This document shows positions 28,099 through 37,376 of a stretch of DNA of 64,000 nt, piece after piece. This stretch comes from Proteocatella sphenisci DSM 23131 (GTDB lineage: Bacteria > Bacillota > Clostridia > Peptostreptococcales > Filifactoraceae): NCBI RefSeq assembly GCF_000423525.1, contig NZ_AUID01000001.1, positions 124,001 through 188,000 on the forward strand. The letters are read 5' to 3'. The notes beneath the pieces are model-generated. The model was not told where the DNA came from, ran no database searches, and saw nothing but the letters and a program-made list of their open reading frames with translations. Numbering within the stretch: the stretch's first letter is position 1; each line of letters opens with the position of its first letter. The position numbers were made by a program, and so were the translations under genes.

Positions 28099-29721
28099 TT
28101 ACGCATTGTACATATGTTCAACTTGTGTTTGAACTTCATCATCTTCAAGATATTCATCAAATTCCATCAATTTGTCCATTACTCCTCCTGGAGTTATCTC
28201 AATTACTCTGTTAGCAATAGAACTTATAAACTGATGGTCATGAGATGAGAACATCATACATCCATTAAATCTCATAAGGCCTTCATTTAGGGCTGTGATG
28301 GACTCAAGATCTAAATGGTTTGTAGGATCATCCATTACAAGTACATTTGAATTCGCTATCATCATCCTTGAAAGCATACATCTTACTTTTTCTCCTCCTG
28401 AAAGAACCGAAGCCGATTTTAAAACTTCTTCTCCTGAAAACAACATCCTTCCAAGGAATCCTCTTATAAAAGTTTCTGTCTTATCAGTTGAATACTGTCT
28501 TAGCCAATCTACAAGATTTGAATCTATTCCTTCAAAATATTTTGTATTATCTTTTGGAAGATATGATACCGAAGTAGTAACTCCCCACTTAAAAGTACCA
28601 CTGTCTGGCTCTTCTTCTCCAGTAATTATTTTGAACAGCATGGTTACCGCTTGCTCATTTTTGCTCATAAAAACTACTTTATCGTCTTTTGAAAGTCTAA
28701 AAGTTATATTATCAAGTATCTTGACTCCGTTTACAGTCTTTGTTATTCCATCTACTTCCAGAAGTTCATTTCCGACTTCTCTTTCAGGTGTAAACCCTAC
28801 AAAAGGATAACGCCTTGAACTTGGTCTTATATCTTCAAAAGTAAGCTTTTCAAGCTGTTTTTTTCTTGATGTAGCCTGCTTTGCCTTGGAGGCATTAGAG
28901 CTGAATCTAGCTATGAAATCCTGAAGCTCTTTTGCTTTTTCATGAACTTTTTTATTTTGATCCTTCATAAGCTTTCCTGCCAGCTGACTTGATTCATACC
29001 AAAAATCATAGTTTCCAACATAAAGCTGTATCTTGCTGAAATCCACGTCACACATATGTGTACATACTTTATTAAGAAAGTGTCTGTCGTGTGATACTAT
29101 TATTACAGTTGACTCTTCAAGGTTCATAAGGAAGTTCTCAAGCCACATTATAGATTTAAAATCAAGGTGGTTTGTAGGCTCATCCAGAAGCAGTATTTCA
29201 GGTTTTCCAAAAAGTGCCTGAGCAAGCAATACCTTGACTTTATCTCCACCCTTTAGCTCTTTTACCTGCTTATCGTGTAAATCCTTGGATATTCCAAGCC
29301 CCATAAGAAGAGATGCCGCATTTGATTCAGATTCCCAGCCATCCAGCTCTGCAAACTCTGCTTCAAGTTCTGCCGCCTTCATTCCATCTTCATCTGTAAA
29401 TTCTTCTTTAGAATAAATTGCATCCTTTTCCAACGCTATCTGATGAAGTCTTTCGTGACCCATTATTACTGTATTTAAGACAATTTCATCATCGAACTGG
29501 AAGTGATCCTGCTTTAATACAGCCATTCTCTTTCCTGATTCGATTGTTACACTTCCCTCATTTGATTCTATCTCACCAGAAAGAATTTTTAGGAAAGTAG
29601 ATTTTCCAGCACCATTGGCTCCGATTACTCCATAGCAGTTTCCGTCTGTAAACTTAAGGTTTACATCCTTGAAAAGCTGTCTGTCACCAAATCTGAGTCC
29701 AACTCCTGTTACATTTATCAT
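28099..29721 (-). CDS. ABC-F family ATPase (YkpA/YbiT-like)
   Basis: A 540-residue soluble twin-cassette ATPase. Cassette one has a good Walker A (GANGAGKSTFLK), a modified signature LKGGDKVKVLL and LLLDEPTNHLD. Cassette two has LSGGEKVRCML but its Walker A is degenerate (SKNEQAVTMLFK, no lysine in the usual place) and its Walker B reads VMDDPTNHLD. The YkpA/YbiT branch often has an unusual second P-loop, yet loss of the lysine goes further. The ATG at 29721 has GAGGGG 7 bases upstream. Probably a ribosome-acting factor; single-gene unit. Confidence 0.87.
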   Translation of the reverse strand: MINVTGVGLRFGDRQLFKDVNLKFTDGNCYGVIGANGAGKSTFLKILSGEIESNEGSVTIESGKRMAVLKQDHFQFDDEIVLNTVIMGHERLHQIALEKDAIYSKEEFTDEDGMKAAELEAEFAELDGWESESNAASLLMGLGISKDLHDKQVKELKGGDKVKVLLAQALFGKPEILLLDEPTNHLDFKSIMWLENFLMNLEESTVIIVSHDRHFLNKVCTHMCDVDFSKIQLYVGNYDFWYESSQLAGKLMKDQNKKVHEKAKELQDFIARFSSNASKAKQATSRKKQLEKLTFEDIRPSSRRYPFVGFTPEREVGNELLEVDGITKTVNGVKILDNITFRLSKDDKVVFMSKNEQAVTMLFKIITGEEEPDSGTFKWGVTTSVSYLPKDNTKYFEGIDSNLVDWLRQYSTDKTETFIRGFLGRMLFSGEEVLKSASVLSGGEKVRCMLSRMMIANSNVLVMDDPTNHLDLESITALNEGLMRFNGCMMFSSHDHQFISSIANRVIEITPGGVMDKLMEFDEYLEDDEVQTQVEHMYNA

Positions 29722-29828
29722 TATATTACCCCTCACTTTTATATTATTAAATTATTTTACGCATACTATTATATTGTACTATATATTGTAATAAAAATAC
29801 AGTTATTTTAACATAAATATTTTGATAA

Positions 29829-29857
29829 TTGACATGTAAACCATTTACTTGTAAAAT
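29829..29857 (+). promoter_or_regulatory. promoter of the nhaC-type gene
   Basis: TTGACA (29829-29834), a 17-bp spacer and TAAAAT (29852-29857). The spacer contains GTAAA-CCA-TTTAC, a short inverted repeat. Confidence 0.75.
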
Positions 29858-29861
29858 TTCA

Positions 29862-29879
29862 TTACAGAGCACTCTGTAA
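29862..29879. promoter_or_regulatory. inverted repeat at the nhaC start site (candidate operator)
   Basis: TTACAGAG-CA-CTCTGTAA, two perfect 8-bp arms. It starts five bases after the -10 box, at the expected transcription start, and no T-run follows, so it looks like a repressor site rather than a terminator. Confidence 0.6.
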
Positions 29880-29911
29880 ATAAATAATTTATTTTATAGT
29901 AAGGGGAAATT

Positions 29912-31267
29912 ATGAATATTTATAAAAAACTATCCGCAAATCTTATCACAGTTACTATCTTCCTGATTGCTTCCTCGGTTTATTTTGGATTCAGCCTTAT
30001 ACTTAGCTTTGCCACGGCTATACTCTATTCATTTATAGTCCTCCAGCGAAATGAATTCGATATCAGATTACTACTTACCCAATCACTTGACTCTGTATTA
30101 AAATACATACCTCTTTACATTACTATCTTCCTTATAGGCGCCACCGTCTCCATGTGGCTTTCATCTGGCGTCATAGCGTCTATGATTTATTATGGATTTA
30201 ATTATGTCAGAGGAATAAACTTCCTTTTCTTCAGCTTTATAATAATAACGATGTGTTCTGTCTTTATGGGAACAGCTGTTGGAACGTTCAGTACTATAGG
30301 ACTTATACTTTACAGCATAGGCTCTGCTATAGGAATACCTCCTCATATAATGATGGGTACTATTGTTTCAGGAGCATTTATAGCCGACAAGATTTCTCCA
30401 CTTTCAGGACTTATGAATATAGTTTTAAAAGTCACAGAAACAAACTATAACAAGACCTTCAAATCTATGATGTATACCCTTATACCGTCTATGTTGCTTA
30501 CTCTGACATTTTATCTTGTAGTCGGAAACAAATACATAGTGGGTGATAACATGAGTGACTTTGTAATACTTCAAGGCGCACTGAAAAGCTCATATATTAT
30601 CTCGCCATGGCTGCTCCTGTTTCCCATATTTATAATTTTAATGTCCTCCCGGGGAATCAATTCTCTTTTCACAGTAGGCAGTGGGGTCTTAATTGGCTCA
30701 TTCCTTACAATTTTTGTACAGGGATACTCTGATGTCACTACACTTGGCTTTCTTGTAAATGGCTTCGTACTCAATTCAGACAACACCTATCTTAGTTCCA
30801 TACTTCATGGGGGAGGTGTTGCAGGTATGATTGAAGTCATAGCAATAGTTGTAAGCGCAATATTTCTAGTAAGTATCTTTGAGAAAAGTGGGATAATTAA
30901 TTATATAATAGGAAATTATATAAAAAACATAAAGAACCCATCTGAACTTATCATGAAAACTGCCATTCTAAGTGGGTGCCTCACAATACTTACCTGTGAT
31001 CAGACAGTAGGAATAGTGCTTCCTGGAACATTTCTGAAAGAAAAATACGAAAATTTTGGAATCGATTCAAGTGTCCTTGCCCGTACTATTTCTGACAGTG
31101 GCATAATTATTGCCCCCATAATCCCCTGGAATATAAATTTTATAATAATAACAAGCATAATCTCCACCGGCTTATCTTTCATACCTTATGCTGTGTTTTG
31201 TTTTATATGCCCTTTAGTTACGATAATTTCTTCTTTCTTCATAAAAAAGAAATCATATAATCCATAA
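29912..31267 (+). CDS. NhaC-family Na+/H+ antiporter
   Basis: A 451-residue polytopic membrane protein. The family signatures GIPPHIMMGTIVSGAFIADK, ISPLSG and LTCDQTVGIVLPGT are visible. It probably exchanges sodium and protons (or malate/lactate in some relatives). AGGGGA precedes the ATG. It is a single gene with its own promoter; it converges on cbiA with only a few bases between stop codons and no obvious terminator. Confidence 0.9.
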   Translation: MNIYKKLSANLITVTIFLIASSVYFGFSLILSFATAILYSFIVLQRNEFDIRLLLTQSLDSVLKYIPLYITIFLIGATVSMWLSSGVIASMIYYGFNYVRGINFLFFSFIIITMCSVFMGTAVGTFSTIGLILYSIGSAIGIPPHIMMGTIVSGAFIADKISPLSGLMNIVLKVTETNYNKTFKSMMYTLIPSMLLTLTFYLVVGNKYIVGDNMSDFVILQGALKSSYIISPWLLLFPIFIILMSSRGINSLFTVGSGVLIGSFLTIFVQGYSDVTTLGFLVNGFVLNSDNTYLSSILHGGGVAGMIEVIAIVVSAIFLVSIFEKSGIINYIIGNYIKNIKNPSELIMKTAILSGCLTILTCDQTVGIVLPGTFLKEKYENFGIDSSVLARTISDSGIIIAPIIPWNINFIIITSIISTGLSFIPYAVFCFICPLVTIISSFFIKKKSYNP

Positions 31268-31271
31268 TTCT

Positions 31272-32642
31272 CTATTTTTCTCTGTATTTTTCCATTGCAT
31301 TGATAAAGTTAAGTGATATTTTATAATCGCTGCAAAAATGTGTATGCAGATATGTTCCAAGGGTATTTCCTATGCAATACCCGCCTCCCCAGCGCTTTAT
31401 ATCGCCGTTTGACATTTCTTTGAACATATCATAAGCATTATCCATTTCAGATTCAAACACTGAATAGTGAAACTCGTGCCCTTTCACAATTTGATCTTTG
31501 TCTGATATGGTCGTTTGCATGTTGGACTTTCCACTGCAATATCCAAATCTTTGGAGTTTGCTTTGCATTTTACTTGTGCCTCTAAATATTCCCGTCATCT
31601 TGTATGAGTTCGCATTCATATCTTCAACTCTTTCTCCAAGATACATCAGTCCTCCACACTCAGCATATATGGGCATGCCTTCCAGTGATTTTTGCTTGAT
31701 ATTCTCAAGAATGCCCTTATTCATTGAAAGCTCTGAGGCAAACACCTCAGGGAAACCTCCTCCTATATAGATACCATCACACTCTGGAAGCTGTTTATCT
31801 TCAAGAGGGCTGAATTTTACCAGTTCCACTCCCATTTCTTCTAAAAGATCCAGGTTGTCCTGATAATAAAAATTAAATGCTTTGTCATAAGCTATTGCAA
31901 GTTTTACATTGGTTATATTTCTTATTTCATCTCTTCTTGCGCTGTCAAATTCATTCTTATCTCCTTCTGCTATCTTAAGAATCTTATCTATGTCCAAATA
32001 CTCTTCAAGTTTTCCAGCCACATAATCCAGTTTATCATCCAGCTCGTCTATTTCAAAACTTGGGGTTAATCCAAGATGCCTTGATGACAAACTGAAGTTT
32101 TCATCTCTTGGTATTCTTCCTACAACTGGGACTCCAGCATACTTCATTATCGATTCTTTAAGGAGTGTATAATGACTTTGGGAATTTACATTGTTTACTA
32201 TTACCCCTGCAATATTTACTTCTTTATCAATGTTTTTAAATCCATATACAATAGCTGCCGCCGATGCAGCCATAGCACGTGCATCTATAACCAGAATTAC
32301 AGGACAAGATAAGATTTTTGATATGTTCGCACTACTGCAATAATCAAGGGATGATCCGTAGCCATCATAAAAACCCATAACCCCTTCAATTATTGATATA
32401 TCCTTGTCTTGTGAATTTTTTCCAAATATATATTTGATTTCTTCTAGGGGCAGCATAAATTCATCCAGGTTCCTCGACTTATACCCGCTGGATTTAGTGT
32501 GATATTCTGTATCAATATAATCAGGTCCTACTTTAAAGGGCTGAACTTTCATATTTCTCTTCTTTAAGGCTCTCATAAGTCCACAGCTCACAGTCGTCTT
32601 TCCTGTTGAACTGCTAACTGCTGCAATCATTAGTTTTTTCAT
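31272..32642 (-). CDS. cbiA: cobyrinate a,c-diamide synthase
   Basis: A 456-residue amidotransferase of cobalamin synthesis that amidates the a and c side chains of cobyrinate using glutamine and ATP. The N-terminal ATP loop is SSSTGKTTVSCG, followed by KVGPDYIDTEYH; the C-terminal class I glutaminase-like part has the cysteine in YAECGGLMYLGE. GGAGG is about 10 bases before the ATG. It stands alone here; the CobD-like gene at 48838 is the only other likely cobalamin gene in the window. Confidence 0.93.
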   Translation of the reverse strand: MKKLMIAAVSSSTGKTTVSCGLMRALKKRNMKVQPFKVGPDYIDTEYHTKSSGYKSRNLDEFMLPLEEIKYIFGKNSQDKDISIIEGVMGFYDGYGSSLDYCSSANISKILSCPVILVIDARAMAASAAAIVYGFKNIDKEVNIAGVIVNNVNSQSHYTLLKESIMKYAGVPVVGRIPRDENFSLSSRHLGLTPSFEIDELDDKLDYVAGKLEEYLDIDKILKIAEGDKNEFDSARRDEIRNITNVKLAIAYDKAFNFYYQDNLDLLEEMGVELVKFSPLEDKQLPECDGIYIGGGFPEVFASELSMNKGILENIKQKSLEGMPIYAECGGLMYLGERVEDMNANSYKMTGIFRGTSKMQSKLQRFGYCSGKSNMQTTISDKDQIVKGHEFHYSVFESEMDNAYDMFKEMSNGDIKRWGGGYCIGNTLGTYLHTHFCSDYKISLNFINAMEKYREK

Positions 32643-32754
32643 ATGCTTTATTCCTCCATCTATAATTCCATTTAATCTTATTATTTTATATATATTGTGA
32701 TATAATTTTAAATATAGTATTTAATAATTATATCATCAAGACAAGGAGTAATAA

Positions 32755-33681
32755 ATGAATTTTTATCTTATATTTTCAAAAGTATCTGTTATCTTTCTTC
32801 TAATCCTGGTAGGGTTTTTTCTTTCGAAAAGGAGAATACTCTCATCCGAAGGTCAAAGAGAACTGACGTCGCTGCTTCTTTATGTGCTTCTTCCATGTAC
32901 GCTTATAAAGTCCTTTGATATCGAATATTCATATGACATCCTCACAAGAGGTCTTAAAATGTCTTTTTTTATGTTTGGAATGTACATTATTTCATATTTT
33001 CTGGCTAAATTTATTTCTGGAAAATATGCGGAACCTGAAAACAGAAAAGACATCCATGTACTTTCTATGATACTTCCAAATGTAGGTTTTATGGGTTATC
33101 CAATTATCAATGCCTTAATAGGACCAGATGCAATAATATATGCTGTGATGTGTAATATGGGCTTTGAATTTTTTGCATGGACAGTAGGCATTAATACAGT
33201 GTCAAAGAATAGTCCGGTTAAAGTCACTGAAAATCCAGTTTTTTCACTACTCAAAACTCCAGCTATTCTTGCAATTTTAACTGGTATGGTGCTTTTTACT
33301 ACGCCTCTTTATATTCCTGAGCCACTTATATCCACTGTAAACCTGCTTGCAGGCGCAATGTCTCCCGTAGCTATGATAATTGTAGGAATATCTCTTGCAA
33401 ATAGTAATCTTTCCAATATAATAAAAAACAAGTATATATATATATCTTCTTTAGTAAGACTCTTTGCTATACCACTTATAACAATGCTTATACTAAAATT
33501 AATATCTGCTGAGAATTTGTCTTATACTATCCCACTTATTCTCATATCCATGCCCACAGCTGGCTACGCAACGATGTTTGCTACAAAGTACGAGAACGAC
33601 AGTCTCCTTGCCTCAGAAATAATATCTATGAGTACACTGATTTCATTAATTTCTATTCCGCTTATACTAAGCCTTATGTAA
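32755..33681 (+). CDS. AEC family transporter (auxin efflux carrier-like)
   Basis: A 308-residue membrane protein with about ten helices. MILPNVGFMGYPI and the C-terminal LISMPTAGYATMFA are typical of bacterial AEC permeases, which move organic acids such as malate. AAGGAG precedes the ATG and a TATAAT lies at 32701-32706. Divergent from cbiA. Its stop codon is immediately next to that of the convergent gene at 33682. Confidence 0.88.
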   Translation: MNFYLIFSKVSVIFLLILVGFFLSKRRILSSEGQRELTSLLLYVLLPCTLIKSFDIEYSYDILTRGLKMSFFMFGMYIISYFLAKFISGKYAEPENRKDIHVLSMILPNVGFMGYPIINALIGPDAIIYAVMCNMGFEFFAWTVGINTVSKNSPVKVTENPVFSLLKTPAILAILTGMVLFTTPLYIPEPLISTVNLLAGAMSPVAMIIVGISLANSNLSNIIKNKYIYISSLVRLFAIPLITMLILKLISAENLSYTIPLILISMPTAGYATMFATKYENDSLLASEIISMSTLISLISIPLILSLM

Positions 33682-34227
33682 TTAATGATCTTCTTCTTGT
33701 TCATCGTTTATTAATATATTCAATGTTTTTCTTGTAAACATTACATTAACGAAAAGTGACACGATTATACCTACAATCGTGTCCAGCATTCTTGTAGCTG
33801 CCGCAAATATAACCTCATTGCTACCAACGTGAAGTATTACAATACTAGCATATACAACCCCCGTTACAGATGCTGCTCCTTGTTTTTTCATAAGCTTCAT
33901 CACAAAAAGCATAGGTACAATCATAGCAGATATAAATGCAAACCTTACAATATCAATGTCCATGAATGGTATTATATTGACGCTGTAAAGAGCCAACACC
34001 CCAAACATACCTCCTGCAAAAGTTCCTATGATACGATTTTTAGAAACAGTCCAACTATTATCTATATCTTTTTGCATACATATTATAGCCGAAATAACTG
34101 AATATATAGGCTGATTTATTCCTCTTAGTGCATCTACACAGAAACACAAAAATGTGGCTATGGCAGTTTTTATTATCCTCATCCCTGGTTTTGGAACAAA
34201 TTTATAAACATCAACTTTAGGTGGCAT
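33682..34227 (-). CDS. ArAE/FUSC-type membrane protein (short)
   Basis: A 181-residue protein with four or five hydrophobic helices resembling the N-terminal membrane half of aromatic acid exporter/FUSC proteins (GMRIIKTAIATFLCF, a SAIICMQ segment, and NRIIGTFAGGMFGV). The large cytoplasmic C-terminal domain of full-length relatives is absent; short forms exist. Its ribosome binding site (GAGGA) lies within the last codons of the upstream PPK2 gene, so the two are cotranscribed. Confidence 0.8.
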   Translation of the reverse strand: MPPKVDVYKFVPKPGMRIIKTAIATFLCFCVDALRGINQPIYSVISAIICMQKDIDNSWTVSKNRIIGTFAGGMFGVLALYSVNIIPFMDIDIVRFAFISAMIVPMLFVMKLMKKQGAASVTGVVYASIVILHVGSNEVIFAAATRMLDTIVGIIVSLFVNVMFTRKTLNILINDEQEEDH

Positions 34228-34230
34228 TTA

Positions 34231-35733
34231 TTAGTCCTCTTTTTTTAATATTCTTTCTAATTTATCGATAAAAATTTCCATAGTCTTTATTCTCGCAAAG
34301 TTTTTACTTTTTGCTTCGATTATATTCCATGGTGCAAAATCAGTTGAAGTATAGTTTATCATTTCATCTACAGATGATTCATATTCATCCCATTTGTCAC
34401 GATTTCGCCAGTCTTCACCTGTAATTTTATATTTTTTAGAAAAAGTGTCTTCTCGTTCATTGAAACGCTTAAGCTGTTCTTCTTTATCAATATGAAGCCA
34501 GAATTTAATTATTACAGCTCCCCACTTGTTGAGGGTGGCTTCAAATTCATTGATTTCGTTATAGGCTCTCATCCATTCTTCTTTTTTGCAATATTCTTCA
34601 ACTCGCTCAACTAAAACTCTTCCATACCAGCTTCTATCATATATGGATATATGTCCTGTCTTTGGAACTTTTTTCCAGAATCTCCACAGGTAATGATGAC
34701 CAGTTTCACATTCATTTGGAGCGGCAATGGTCGTTACATTATAACCGCGTGGGTCAAGAGCAGACGCAATCCTTTTTATGCTCCCACCTTTCCCAGCTGC
34801 ATCCCAACCTTCATAAACAATAACCACAGGGATTTTCTTCTGATAAAGAATATTTTGAAGAGTCTCTATCTTGTCTTTATATTTTTTTAATTTCGCTTCA
34901 TACTCTTGATCAGAAATATCTTTTGTGAGGTCAATTTCTTTTAATTTATTGCTTTTTAAAATATAAAACTCAGGTTGGATACTTATGGTGTTGTTGATTA
35001 TTACACTTTTTTCTATATCTGATTTTACTTTTATGTGAGTTTTGATTTGTTCTATTATTATTTCCAGAGTTTTTATTCTTAAATACCGTTTATCGGTTGC
35101 AGGAATGATATTCCATGGAGCAGTTGTGTTACTCGTCCTGCCTATCATTACATCAAATGCTTCAAAATGCTCACTATATTCTTTATTATGTTTTTTATCT
35201 TTGTCAGTGACTCTCCATGCTGTCGTTTTATCATCTAGCAGTTTCTTAAATCTCTGTTTTTGTTCCTTTTGGTCTATATGAAGGAAAAACTTTATTATAA
35301 GTGTTCCGTCATCTGAAAGTTGCCTTTCAAAAGTATTGATTTCATCGTATGATTCTATCTTTTCCCGAAACTCACCTGCAGTATCTATGATATTTGTTGA
35401 AATGTCAAAATACCAGCTTCTGTCAAATATAGCTATGTTTCCATATTCAGGTGTTTTTTCCCAAAATCTGTAAAGAGGTGGCATTCTTTTTTCATATTCG
35501 TTAACTGCCGATATTGAATATACATCAAAGCCTCTAGGGTCTAATGACCTTATTACAGAAGATATAGTACTTCCTTTGCCCGACGCTCCCCAGCCTTCAA
35601 AAAGAATTATAACTGGAATTTTGAGTTTTTTAATATCCTGTTGAAGTAAAAACAGCTCAGATCTTAGATTATCTATCTTTTCATCATATTCCTCTTTAGA
35701 TACAGAAAGTTTTAAATCGACTTTTTCAAGCAT
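34231..35733 (-). CDS. pap: tandem PPK2 polyphosphate:AMP phosphotransferase
   Basis: A 501-residue protein with two PPK2 domains. Both have Walker A (FEGWGASGKGSTI; YEGWDAAGKGGSI) and Walker B/lid segments (IAIFDRSWY; ISIYDRSWYGRV). Two-domain PPK2 enzymes transfer phosphate from polyphosphate to AMP; one- versus two-domain function is inferred from the family. The ATG at 35733 has AGGTGA 5 bases upstream; the frame is open 13 codons earlier but those lie over a terminator. Confidence 0.88.
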   Translation of the reverse strand: MLEKVDLKLSVSKEEYDEKIDNLRSELFLLQQDIKKLKIPVIILFEGWGASGKGSTISSVIRSLDPRGFDVYSISAVNEYEKRMPPLYRFWEKTPEYGNIAIFDRSWYFDISTNIIDTAGEFREKIESYDEINTFERQLSDDGTLIIKFFLHIDQKEQKQRFKKLLDDKTTAWRVTDKDKKHNKEYSEHFEAFDVMIGRTSNTTAPWNIIPATDKRYLRIKTLEIIIEQIKTHIKVKSDIEKSVIINNTISIQPEFYILKSNKLKEIDLTKDISDQEYEAKLKKYKDKIETLQNILYQKKIPVVIVYEGWDAAGKGGSIKRIASALDPRGYNVTTIAAPNECETGHHYLWRFWKKVPKTGHISIYDRSWYGRVLVERVEEYCKKEEWMRAYNEINEFEATLNKWGAVIIKFWLHIDKEEQLKRFNEREDTFSKKYKITGEDWRNRDKWDEYESSVDEMINYTSTDFAPWNIIEAKSKNFARIKTMEIFIDKLERILKKED

Positions 35734-35752
35734 ATCGTCACCTCTCGTATGT

Positions 35753-35792
35753 AAAAAGGTGACTAACCTCATAGAAATGTGTTAATCACCTT
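35753..35792 (-). terminator. intrinsic terminator after the RluA-type gene
   Basis: AAGGTGA-TAAC with GTTA-TCACCTT (one mismatch), followed on the minus strand by five T. It lies 19 bp past the pseudouridine synthase stop codon and just before the PPK2 gene, so separates two transcripts. The plus strand also has seven A after it. Confidence 0.8.
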
Positions 35793-35810
35793 AAAAAAAT
35801 ATCCAATATT

Positions 35811-36494
35811 TTAATCCATCTTCCTGTTAACCTTGAATTTATCCCAAGGCTCTACCAGAGGTGGTTCTAACACAAATGTCATTTTTGTTTTTTTTGTAGG
35901 ATGCATAAATTCCAATTTTGTGGACCACAAAGCAATCCCTTTTCTGCTCTTATATGATGATCCATACTTTCCATCACCCCAGATTGGATTTTCTCTGCTT
36001 GAAAACTGAACTCTGATCTGGTGAGGTCGCCCTGTAAGAAGATTCACTGAAATAAGTGTTAGCCTGTCTTTAGATTCTATCATCTCATATTTGAGTATAG
36101 CTTCTTTAGAATCTTTTACATTTTTACTGACAACTTTTACTGTATTTGTATCCTTGTCTTTCTTAACATAATCAACAAGTTGAGCTTTTTCTGCTTTAAT
36201 ATGACCTTCAACAACTGCCATGTATTCTTTGTAAAATTCCCTGTCCCTTATCTGTTCAGAGAGTCTTGATGCCGCCTTTGAGGTTCTGGCAAATACCATC
36301 AGTCCTCCTGCTACTCGGTCTAACCTGTGTACCATACCTATATATACGTCTCCAGGCTTATCGTATTTTACCTTTACATACTCTTTTACTGCTGTCAAAA
36401 GGTCTCTGTCTTTTGACTCATCCTCTTGCGTGGGCATATTGAAAGGTTTTTCAACTACTATTATATGATTATCTTCATATACTACATTTAACAT
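35811..36494 (-). CDS. RluA-family RNA pseudouridine synthase
   Basis: A 227-residue pseudouridine synthase without an S4 domain. The catalytic aspartate is in MVHRLDRVAGGLMV, and LTGRPHQIRVQF is the second signature. The RNA target cannot be told from sequence. Its ATG follows directly on the TAG of the upstream methyltransferase, so the two are coupled. Confidence 0.9.
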   Translation of the reverse strand: MLNVVYEDNHIIVVEKPFNMPTQEDESKDRDLLTAVKEYVKVKYDKPGDVYIGMVHRLDRVAGGLMVFARTSKAASRLSEQIRDREFYKEYMAVVEGHIKAEKAQLVDYVKKDKDTNTVKVVSKNVKDSKEAILKYEMIESKDRLTLISVNLLTGRPHQIRVQFSSRENPIWGDGKYGSSYKSRKGIALWSTKLEFMHPTKKTKMTFVLEPPLVEPWDKFKVNRKMD

Positions 36495-37364
36495 CTATTT
36501 ATTCTCCATTCTTGCATATATTCCGCACGGCAGAATTAAGTCACCATTTCCTATTGGTATTCCTATTTCACCAGAGGAAAATCTTGAATCAAATTTTTTA
36601 AATACAATTTTCATCATATTGCTTAGCGAGATATGAGAAAAGCCTGTTGTGTAGGAATTTACAAGCAGAAAAAGTGGATCGTCTGTCAGAACCTTTGAAG
36701 TAAGCTCAAGTAGTTTTGGCAACTCATCTTCAAGTTTCCAAATTTCTCCCTTGGGACCTCTCCCATAAGATGGTGGGTCCATTATGACAGCATCGTATTT
36801 GTTTCCTCTTCTTATCTCTTTTTCTACGAACTTGAATACATCATCCACAAGAAATCTTATCTTATTTTCTCTAAGTCCACTTATTTCAGCATTTTCCTTT
36901 GCCCATGTAACCATTCCTTTGGATGCGTCCACATGGCACACCTCGGCTGCTCCTGCTTTTGAAGCTGCGCAAGTCGCTCCGCCAGTGTAAGCAAACAGAT
37001 TGAGTACTTTAACAGGTCTTCCGGCATTTTTTATTTTTTCTGTCATCCAGTCCCAGTTTGCGGCCTGCTCAGGAAAAAGTCCTGTATGTTTAAAGCCCGT
37101 AGGTTTTATATAAAAAGATAAGTCTTTATATTGTACAATCCACTTTTCGGGATACTTCTTTTTATTCTCCCATTGTCCCCCGCCTTGAGTACTCCTGTGA
37201 TAAGATGCATGAACATCTTTCCACATTTTCTGATCTTTGTCTGTTTTCCAGATTATTTGGGGATCGGGTCTTCTTAATACCACATCTTTCCAGATTTCCA
37301 GCTTTTCGCCTTCACCTGCATCAAGTATTTTATAATCTTTCCAGTTATTTGCTAATATTAACAT
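36495..37364 (-). CDS. RlmI-like class I SAM methyltransferase
   Basis: A 289-residue methyltransferase similar to the catalytic part of 23S rRNA methyltransferases. PTGFKHTGLFPEQA, the SAM motif LNLFAYTGGATCAASKAGA and VIMDPPSYGRGPKGEIW are clear. No PUA domain precedes the catalytic part. The ATG at 37364 (AAGG six bases upstream) is preferred to a TTG one codon earlier. Coupled with the pseudouridine synthase that follows, which suggests a shared rRNA role. Confidence 0.87.
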   Translation of the reverse strand: MLILANNWKDYKILDAGEGEKLEIWKDVVLRRPDPQIIWKTDKDQKMWKDVHASYHRSTQGGGQWENKKKYPEKWIVQYKDLSFYIKPTGFKHTGLFPEQAANWDWMTEKIKNAGRPVKVLNLFAYTGGATCAASKAGAAEVCHVDASKGMVTWAKENAEISGLRENKIRFLVDDVFKFVEKEIRRGNKYDAVIMDPPSYGRGPKGEIWKLEDELPKLLELTSKVLTDDPLFLLVNSYTTGFSHISLSNMMKIVFKKFDSRFSSGEIGIPIGNGDLILPCGIYARMENK

Positions 37365-37376
37365 CAATTGCCTTCC

